Assembly (NCBI GenBank): GCA_947626495.1
Contig: CANQSJ010000014.1
Coordinates: forward strand, 1 to 59,270
Source: an uncultured Oscillospiraceae bacterium
Lineage (GTDB): Bacteria; Bacillota; Clostridia; Oscillospirales; Oscillospiraceae
Length of the DNA: 59,270 bases
Direction of reading: 5' to 3'
Shown: piece by piece, positions 54,137 through 59,270 of the stretch
Layout: each line of letters starts with the position of its first letter
Numbering within the stretch: the first letter of the stretch is position 1
Position numbers and translations under genes: made by a program
Notes under the pieces: generated by a model
Seen by the model: the letters and a program-made list of their open reading frames with translations, nothing else
Told to the model about the DNA's origin: nothing
Databases searched by the model: none

Positions 54137-54157
54137 GCGCTCAATGGCAGAAAAGAC

Positions 54158-54207
54158 TTGACTATTCCTCTCCATTGTGACATAATGACATTATGCTGAC
54201 ATGTCAA
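54158..54207 (+). promoter_or_regulatory. Promoter and candidate operators of the HTH regulator
   Basis: TTGACT (54158-54163), 17-base spacer and CATAAT (54181-54186). Over and after the -10 box lie two palindromes: CATAATGACATTATG (54181-54195) and TGACATGTCA (54198-54207). They are good candidates for autorepression by the HTH protein. Confidence 0.7.
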
Positions 54208-54225
54208 TAACGGGGAGGGATGGTC

Positions 54226-55005
54226 ATGGCGCAGAAATCGATTCAGGGCTCTGCAGTTCTTGCAGGACAGATCAGACGCAGGCGGAATGAACTGAGATTG
54301 ACGATCGAAGAAGCCGCTTCCCGGGCGGGTGTGGGAACGAAGACTTGGTGTCGGTATGAGGCAGGCGAGTCCATCCGGCAGGATAAATGCAAGGGCGTGT
54401 GTAAGGCGCTGAATTGGAACAGCCTCCCGGATCAGGACGAGGAAGACGACCGCTGGCTATCGATCGGGGAATACAAAAGAAGCAAATCATGGTCCACATT
54501 TTTGGAAGAAAACTATGGCCCTGTGGCAGCCTTGTCCTTCGCGGCAGGAAGCGACATCGTTTGGGATAAGATTAACGAGGATATGCGAGAACTCACCAAT
54601 ATGCCTGCTGGGACCCATGTTGGGCAGCTATCCGCCTCTTGGCTGGCCGACGACCTTCCCGAGCAGTTTCTGATGCGGTATGACTATGAGTTTTTATATC
54701 GCATGAGATGCGCGTTGATCGCACTAAGGCACCGGGCAAAAGCAGGGTCACCCATGACAGCTCACAGCGTTATGGAGGAATTGCTGCTCTACCTTTGCAA
54801 TGAAGAGGCGAAGGCCTTGATCGAACTGAACAATGGGATAAAAGATTTTGACGACAAAGAAGAGCTTGACTACATTGGAGAGTGGGTGTTTGATCTTTTC
54901 GAGGATATGGACATCGTGACCTTCTTGTATTCCGATCTGTATGTGTCGCCCGATCATACGTATCATTATTCCCGCTGGGATGAAGAGCAGTTTTTCATGA
55001 AGTGA
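54226..55005 (+). CDS. HTH regulator with a 200-residue C-terminal domain
   Basis: Protein of 259 residues from ATG 54226; GGGAGG (54213-54218) is seven bases upstream, too close for the ATG at 54220. Residues 12-60 are an XRE helix-turn-helix (AGQIRRRRNELRLTIEEAASRAGVGTKTWCRYEAG). The rest (65-259) is acidic and helical, with many Trp, Tyr and Asp residues, and is not recognised. It does not look like a peptidase or an RRNPP peptide-binding repeat. The gene is 33 bases before another unrecognised gene, probably co-transcribed. Autoregulation is likely given the palindromes upstream. Confidence 0.75.
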   Translation: MAQKSIQGSAVLAGQIRRRRNELRLTIEEAASRAGVGTKTWCRYEAGESIRQDKCKGVCKALNWNSLPDQDEEDDRWLSIGEYKRSKSWSTFLEENYGPVAALSFAAGSDIVWDKINEDMRELTNMPAGTHVGQLSASWLADDLPEQFLMRYDYEFLYRMRCALIALRHRAKAGSPMTAHSVMEELLLYLCNEEAKALIELNNGIKDFDDKEELDYIGEWVFDLFEDMDIVTFLYSDLYVSPDHTYHYSRWDEEQFFMK

Positions 55006-55038
55006 TCGGAACGATCGTGTGGAAGAAAGGAGAAACAT

Positions 55039-55671
55039 ATGATCGATAAGATGAAATGGGAAGACGCTTATAAACTCTGGCAAGGCGGAGGGCTTTATTT
55101 GCCTAATGCCCTTTCCGCATCCATAACTCCCGAGGTCGTGGCGGTAGGCTATGATCGGGAGGGCTGTTTCTACGGGTATGATTGGCTTTGGAATGACGAT
55201 GTGCAGAAGAGGAAGAGCCTTATATCGAAGGACCCGATCGAGTTTATGTATTTTACAAAACCCACCAACAAAGGGACGATCACGACCCTTCAAATGCTGG
55301 CCGAGGCAGAGGATGAGGAGGAACGGGCGGCTGTTTGGATCGCTGCGACAACATTTGATTTGATGGGAAGGCAATCTATATGGAATTATGCTCACTATGC
55401 TCATGAGCTGAATATTGCGGCATGTGCGTTTCTTCGAGAGCGGTATCGTTTTTTGTGGCATCATGCCATGCGGAAATTGGTGCCGGAAATCATGATCCCT
55501 TACACTGTGTTGAACCGTGTGAACTGCAATGACGCGGATACGGTTATGGGATTGATCCAGATGAACGTCATGCTGATAAAAGGCAGCTATACGCCGTTGC
55601 TTTACTCCTCCATTGAGGAAAACGATCCAAAGTTCAAAGACATTGCTGCTAAGCACCGCCTGCATGAATAA
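55039..55671 (+). CDS. Unrecognised islet protein, probable partner of the HTH regulator
   Basis: Protein of 210 residues behind AAAGGAGA, 33 bases after the HTH gene. No signal peptide or membrane helix is visible. It has aromatic-rich segments (DREGCFYGYDWLWNDDV, GRQSIWNYAHYAHELNI) and a RERYRFLWHHAMRKL stretch with paired His residues. No family or active site is recognised; single-His or HEPN-like RNase motifs are not convincing. Constant company with the regulator and location in a mobile islet would fit a toxin, an anti-phage effector or a carried orphan. It ends just before the right attachment repeat. Confidence 0.6.
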   Translation: MIDKMKWEDAYKLWQGGGLYLPNALSASITPEVVAVGYDREGCFYGYDWLWNDDVQKRKSLISKDPIEFMYFTKPTNKGTITTLQMLAEAEDEEERAAVWIAATTFDLMGRQSIWNYAHYAHELNIAACAFLRERYRFLWHHAMRKLVPEIMIPYTVLNRVNCNDADTVMGLIQMNVMLIKGSYTPLLYSSIEENDPKFKDIAAKHRLHE

Positions 55672-55746
55672 TCGTTTGCATAAATATCGCTGTGTGTCTA
55701 CCCGCAAACCCTTGAAAATAGGGACTTTAACGAAAAATACTATAAG

Positions 55747-55759
55747 GTCACTCGGACCA
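55747..55759 (+). other. Right attachment site (attR-like), copy of the tRNA-Pro 3' end
   Basis: GTCACTCGGACCA matches bases 64-76 of tRNA-Pro exactly. It is followed by a large hairpin and lies 75 bases after the last islet gene. A random exact 13-mer match in 5 kb is improbable (4 to the 13th is about 67 million). Confidence 0.75.
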
Positions 55760-55764
55760 GCGTC

Positions 55765-55840
55765 GAAATGCTCCTGAAGATGCCGGAGCCCTGCAAGCAG
55801 GGCTCCGCGCATCGGTCAGGGGCATTTCTCCTTTTCCCCA
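55765..55840 (+). terminator. Large two-part hairpin after attR
   Basis: Outer arms GAAATGC ... GCATTTC with intervening CCTGA/TCAGG pairs, and an inner stem CGGAGCCCTGC/GCAGGGCTCCG, then TCCTTTTCC. Position right after the attachment repeat suggests the original terminator of tRNA-Pro before the islet inserted. Confidence 0.6.
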
Positions 55841-55928
55841 AAGGGCTGGCGAGCCCTTTGGGGGCCCAGTAACAAAGAAGCCGCCCGTTGGGCGGCAATT
55901 TGAACGAGGGGCGGGCATGGTCCCGCCC

Positions 55929-55958
55929 TTGTGCTTTTGCGGGGGGGCAGGGTATAAT
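55929..55958 (+). promoter_or_regulatory. Promoter of the GNAT gene
   Basis: TTGTGC (55929-55934), 18-base spacer, perfect TATAAT (55953-55958), 78 bases before the start. Confidence 0.6.
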
Positions 55959-56035
55959 GAGGAATCAAAGAAACGAACAGAGCGGCAAATCGGAATTTAG
56001 CGATATAAAAGGTTTTCTAAAAAGGCGGTACATGT

Positions 56036-56548
56036 ATGGAAATAAGGAAAGAACGAGCAGGCGATCATAGTACAGTTTTTCAGGTCGTAACAGAAGCGTT
56101 TTCTCACGCTGAACATAGTGATGGAAATGAGCAGGAGCTTGTGACCCTGTTACGGGACACTCCATCCTTTATTCCAGAACTCTCCCTTGTGGCAGTGGAA
56201 GATGGCAAGATGGTGGGGCATATCCTCTTTACCAAGATCGCCATAGGAGAATACACTGAACTTGCTCTCGCGCCTCTTTCTGTTCTTCCGTCATATCAGC
56301 GGAGAGGAATTGGGCTGGCGCTTATCCGCGAGGGACATCGTATTGCCAAACAGTTGGGGTATGACTACTCGGTGGTGTTGGGTTCTCCGGTATATTATCC
56401 GCGTGCTGGTTATCTTCCTGCGAGCTTATACGGAATTAAAGCGCCATTTGAAGTACAGGACGAATACTTCATGGCGTTCAAATTACAGGACGATGCACCT
56501 CAAGTAAAAGGCGTGGTCAAATATGATCCGGCCTTTGGAATCGATTGA
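56036..56548 (+). CDS. GNAT N-acetyltransferase (YhbS-like)
   Basis: Protein of 170 residues. GNAT strands run from MEIRKERAGDHSTVFQVVTEAFSHAEH; the acetyl-CoA loop is LPSYQRRGIGLALIREG (R-R-G-x-G). The C-terminal SPVYYPRAGYLPASLYGI is typical of the YhbS group, whose members are annotated as ribosomal- or small-amine acetyltransferases without firm substrates. It lies outside the attachment repeats but is still lower in GC than the core. It has its own promoter. It is intact, unlike the acetyltransferase remnant at 18714. Confidence 0.88.
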   Translation: MEIRKERAGDHSTVFQVVTEAFSHAEHSDGNEQELVTLLRDTPSFIPELSLVAVEDGKMVGHILFTKIAIGEYTELALAPLSVLPSYQRRGIGLALIREGHRIAKQLGYDYSVVLGSPVYYPRAGYLPASLYGIKAPFEVQDEYFMAFKLQDDAPQVKGVVKYDPAFGID

Positions 56549-56670
56549 CAACTTCCCAGTTTGTCAGGGAGTCAAAAAGGGCAGGAGCATCGGTTAAGAT
56601 GTTCCCGCCCTGTTGGCGTGTCCGGGAGCGATCCAGGCCCAAACGCGGCCGGGATCGGAATGCATTGTTC

Positions 56671-56738
56671 TTGACTTTTCGACCGCGCCGTGTCATAATA
56701 AGAAATGCTTAACGGGGTCATTAGTTTAACGTATTAAA
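56671..56738 (+). promoter_or_regulatory. Promoter of the pyruvate:ferredoxin oxidoreductase gene with a possible operator
   Basis: TTGACT (56671-56676), 17-base spacer and CATAAT (56694-56699). Downstream, TTTAACGTATTAAA (56725-56738) is an inverted repeat of TTTAA around four bases. It is reminiscent of a Rex site but shorter and without the TTGT ends; identity of the regulator is uncertain. Confidence 0.55.
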
Positions 56739-56769
56739 TTAAAATGCCTTGTGAAAGGAGCGCCCTGTC

Positions 56770-59270
56770 ATGATCAAGAAAACGATGGACGGCAACGAGG
56801 CCGCCGCGTACGCCAGCTATGCCTTTACCGAAGTGGCGACGATCTACCCCATCACCCCCTCCAGCCCCATGGCGGAGCATGTGGACACCTGGGCCGCCAA
56901 CGGCAAGCTGAATATGTTCGGCCAGCCGGTGAAGCTGATGGAGATGCAGAGCGAGGCGGGCGCCTGCGGGGCCATGCACGGGTCCCTGGAGGCCGGCGCG
57001 CTGTCCACCAGCTACACGGCCAGCCAGGGCCTGATGCTGATGATCCCGCCGCTGTACCGCATCGCGGGCCAGCTGCTGCCCGGCGTGATCCACGTGGCGG
57101 CGCGGACCGTGGGCACCAGCGCCTTCTCCATTTTCGGCGACCACTCGGACGTGATGGCCTGCCGGCAGACCGGCTTTGCCCAGCTGGCCTCCTCCTGCGT
57201 GCAGGAGTGCATGGATCTGGCGGCGGTGGCCCATCTCTCCGCCATCAAGGCCAGGGTGCCCTTCATGCACTTTTTCGACGGCTTCCGCACCAGCCACGAG
57301 ATCCAGAAGATCGATGTGCTGGACTATGACGACCTGGCGAAGATGGTGGACCGCGAGGCCCTGGCCCGGTTTAGGGCCAACGCCCTCAACAGCGAGCACC
57401 CCCTGATGCGCTCCACCGTGGTCAACCCGGACACGGCCTTCCAGCTGCGGGAGGCGGTGAACCCCTATTATGAGGCGGTGCCCGGCATCGTGGAGGAGTA
57501 TATGCGCCAGATGAGTGCCCTCACCGGCCGGGACTATAAGCTGTTCAACTACTACGGCGATCTGGACGCGGAGCACGTGGTGGTGGCCATGGGCAGCGTG
57601 TCCGGCTGTCTGCAGGAGGTGGCGGCTTATCTCAACAAGCAGGGCCGGAAGGTGGGCTTTTTGCAGGTGCGGCTGTACCGGCCGTTTTCCGCGGCGCACT
57701 TTTTGGCGGCGCTGCCGGCCAGCTGCCAGGTGCTCACGGTGCTGGACCGGACCAAGGAGCCAGGCGCCAACGGCGAGCCCCTCTATGAGGACGTGTGCTC
57801 CGTGCTGATCCACGGCGGACGGCACATCAAGGTCCTGGGCGGCCGGTATGGCCTCAGCAGCAAGGACACCACTCCTGCCCAGATGATCGCCGTGTACGAC
57901 AACATGGCCGGGGCGCAGCAGGACCACTTCACCGTGGGCATCACCGACGATGTGACCCACCACTCCCTGCCCATCGGGGAGAACGTGGTTACCGCCGACG
58001 AGAAGACCATCTCCTGCAAGTTCTGGGGCCTGGGCTCCGACGGCACGGTGGGCGCCAACAAAAACTCCATCAAGATCATCGGCGACAACACCGACCAGTA
58101 CGTGCAGGCCTATTTTGAATACGACACGAAAAAGTCCGGCGGCGTGACCAAGAGCCATCTGCGCTTTGGCCATAACCCCATCCTGTCCACCTACTATGTG
58201 ACCATGGCGGACTTCATCGCCTGCCACAACCAGAGCTACATACCCAAATACGACATCGTCACCGAGCTGAAGCCCGGCGGCACGTTCCTGCTCAACTGCA
58301 ACTGGTCCGACGCCGATCTGCAGACCCACCTGCCCAACAAGGTGAAGAGGCTTCTGGCGGAGCGGAAGGCGCAGTTTTACGTCATCGACGCCACGGACAT
58401 CGCCGACCGGATCGGCCTGGGCAACCGGACCAACACGGTGCTGCAGGCGGCGTTTTTCAAGCTTTCCGGCGTGCTGCCCGTGGAGGAGGCCGTGGGCTAT
58501 ATGAAGGACGCCATCGAGAAGACCTACGGCCGCAAGGGCGACAAGGTGGTGGCCATGAACTGCGCGGCGGTGGACGCGGGGCTCACCGGCGTGCGCCGGA
58601 TAGAGGTGCCCGACGGCTGGAAGGATCTGAAGGATGAGCCGGCGAGCGAGGACACCGCCTCGCCCTGGTATGTGCGCACGGTGATGGCGGCGGTGAACGC
58701 CCAGAAGGGCGACAGCCTGCCGGTGAGCGCCTTCGCCGACGGGGCGGACGGCAGCGTGCCCATGGCCACCAGCAAGTATGAAAAGCGGGGCTTCGCCGCC
58801 CATGTGGCCAGCTGGATCCCGGAAAACTGCATCGGCTGCAACGTGTGTGCCGTCATGTGCCCCCACGCCGCCATCCGGCCCTTCCTGCTGGATGAGGAGG
58901 AGGTCAAAAACGCCCCGGAGGGCTATGTCACCAACCAGGCCAAGGGCAAGGGCTTCGAGGGCCTGCGCTACCGGATGCAGGTGGACCCGCTGGACTGCAC
59001 CGGCTGCGGCAGCTGCGCCGCCGCCTGCATCGCCAAGGAGAAGGCCATCGTCATGCGGCCCATCGAGAGCCAGCTGCACGAGCAGCCCAACTGGGATTAC
59101 AGCCTCTCCCTGAAGCCCAAGGCCAACCCCATGGACAAATTCACCGTCAAGGGCAGCCAGTTCGAGCAGCCCCTGCTGGAATTCTCCGGGGCCTGCGCCG
59201 GCTGCGGCGAGACGCCCTACATGAAGATGATGACCCAGCTGTTCGGCGAGCGGATGGTGGTGGCCAACGC
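56770..59270 (+). CDS. nifJ: Pyruvate:ferredoxin (flavodoxin) oxidoreductase, 5' part
   Basis: The ATG at 56770 follows AAAGGAG; 833 codons are visible and the frame runs off the window, out of about 1,170 expected. Domain I opens with MIKKTMDGNEAAAYASYAFTEVA and TIYPITPSSPMAEHVD. The 8Fe ferredoxin domain has CIGCNVCAVMCP (Cys from 687) and CTGCGSCAAAC (Cys from 743). The TPP domain begins with CAGCGE (Cys 809). The enzyme splits pyruvate to acetyl-CoA and CO2 and passes two electrons to ferredoxin or flavodoxin. It is the hub of fermentation in strict anaerobes. Confidence 0.97.
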   Translation, partial: MIKKTMDGNEAAAYASYAFTEVATIYPITPSSPMAEHVDTWAANGKLNMFGQPVKLMEMQSEAGACGAMHGSLEAGALSTSYTASQGLMLMIPPLYRIAGQLLPGVIHVAARTVGTSAFSIFGDHSDVMACRQTGFAQLASSCVQECMDLAAVAHLSAIKARVPFMHFFDGFRTSHEIQKIDVLDYDDLAKMVDREALARFRANALNSEHPLMRSTVVNPDTAFQLREAVNPYYEAVPGIVEEYMRQMSALTGRDYKLFNYYGDLDAEHVVVAMGSVSGCLQEVAAYLNKQGRKVGFLQVRLYRPFSAAHFLAALPASCQVLTVLDRTKEPGANGEPLYEDVCSVLIHGGRHIKVLGGRYGLSSKDTTPAQMIAVYDNMAGAQQDHFTVGITDDVTHHSLPIGENVVTADEKTISCKFWGLGSDGTVGANKNSIKIIGDNTDQYVQAYFEYDTKKSGGVTKSHLRFGHNPILSTYYVTMADFIACHNQSYIPKYDIVTELKPGGTFLLNCNWSDADLQTHLPNKVKRLLAERKAQFYVIDATDIADRIGLGNRTNTVLQAAFFKLSGVLPVEEAVGYMKDAIEKTYGRKGDKVVAMNCAAVDAGLTGVRRIEVPDGWKDLKDEPASEDTASPWYVRTVMAAVNAQKGDSLPVSAFADGADGSVPMATSKYEKRGFAAHVASWIPENCIGCNVCAVMCPHAAIRPFLLDEEEVKNAPEGYVTNQAKGKGFEGLRYRMQVDPLDCTGCGSCAAACIAKEKAIVMRPIESQLHEQPNWDYSLSLKPKANPMDKFTVKGSQFEQPLLEFSGACAGCGETPYMKMMTQLFGERMVVAN

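Larger units (their letters stand above)
50896..55759 (+). other. tRNA-Pro-integrated accessory islet
   Basis: About 4.9 kb of clearly lower-GC DNA runs from the tRNA 3' end to an exact 13-base copy of that end. Its contents are an IS3 element, a Mrr-like nuclease, a MntA/HepT pair, a HTH regulator and an unrecognised protein. No integrase or replication gene is visible, so it is either a remnant, or moved by an integrase encoded elsewhere. The sizes and order of the parts are listed separately. Confidence 0.7.
55672..56035 (+). other. Intergenic stretch holding attR, hairpins and a promoter
   Basis: These 364 bases have no convincing gene. In order: an AT-rich tail of the islet, the 13-base attR copy (55747-55759), a long two-part hairpin (55765-55828), a short hairpin CCGCCC/GGGCGG (55881-55896), another GGGCGGG/CCCGCCC (55910-55928), and the promoter of the GNAT gene (55929-55958). 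Confidence 0.7.

Noticed and set aside
50896-55759. Tyrosine or serine integrase for the islet
   Set aside because: No frame in either strand carries the RHRY or serine-recombinase motifs; the only recombinase-like protein is the IS3 transposase.
55888-56070. Small frame ahead of the GNAT gene
   Set aside because: It crosses hairpins and the promoter and overlaps the start of the GNAT gene with no ribosome site of its own.

Overview
The window is a 59 kb chromosomal segment of a high-GC, low-oxygen Firmicute. The likely group is the gut Clostridia (Oscillospiraceae-like, the Flavonifractor, Pseudoflavonifractor and Lawsonibacter kind of genome). Evidence: strong Shine-Dalgarno sites and TTGACA/TATAAT promoters next to very GC-rich genes; a BofA-type sporulation protein; a class B sortase; RNase Y; an A-type flavoprotein; an ECF transporter; and a pyruvate:ferredoxin oxidoreductase. 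Genus is inferred from general familiarity, not from a search.

Layout. 1-7.8 kb: a divergent GyrB/ParE-type subunit (cut by the window edge), a BofA-like protein, a lysine riboswitch with terminator controlling an amino-acid ABC transporter (lipoprotein, permease, ATPase), an iron alcohol dehydrogenase and RNase Y. 8-12.9 kb: a GntR-ABC-permease operon, an FprA flavoprotein, a DUF5655 protein and a sortase B behind a tandem palindromic promoter. 12.9-33.3 kb: surface-glycan region, with a YfhO-type membrane protein, a small lipoprotein, a flippase, a LicD protein, an acetyltransferase remnant, and an 11-gene leftward operon. That operon makes a dTDP-4-amino-dideoxyhexose and carries three GT2 glycosyltransferases, three ATP-grasp enzymes, a WbqC protein and two large polytopic proteins. 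33.3-49.7 kb: housekeeping and transport (two chromate-transporter halves, YbaK, a PfkB kinase, NrnA, an ABC exporter, a ClpE-like unfoldase, CvpA, a beta-propeller-like protein, TruA, EcfT/A/A, an rRNA-type methyltransferase, an MntP-type pump, an HTH membrane protein). Two copies of a dispersed inverted-repeat element lie in this part.

49.8-59.3 kb: DegV, tRNA-Pro(TGG), an accessory islet, a GNAT enzyme and the first 833 codons of pyruvate:ferredoxin oxidoreductase. The islet starts at the 3' end of the tRNA and ends at an exact 13-base copy of that 3' end, about 4.9 kb away. It has visibly lower GC and no recognisable integrase. It holds a frameshifted IS3 element, a Mrr-like PD-(D/E)xK protein, a MntA/HepT toxin-antitoxin pair, and an HTH regulator with a long C-terminal domain followed by an unrecognised protein. 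This looks like a small tRNA-targeted defence or stability islet and is the best candidate for an undescribed system. The second candidate is the glycan operon, where paired sugar-transfer ATP-grasp proteins sit with an amino-sugar pathway and suggest aminoacyl or other carboxylate decoration of the surface polymer.
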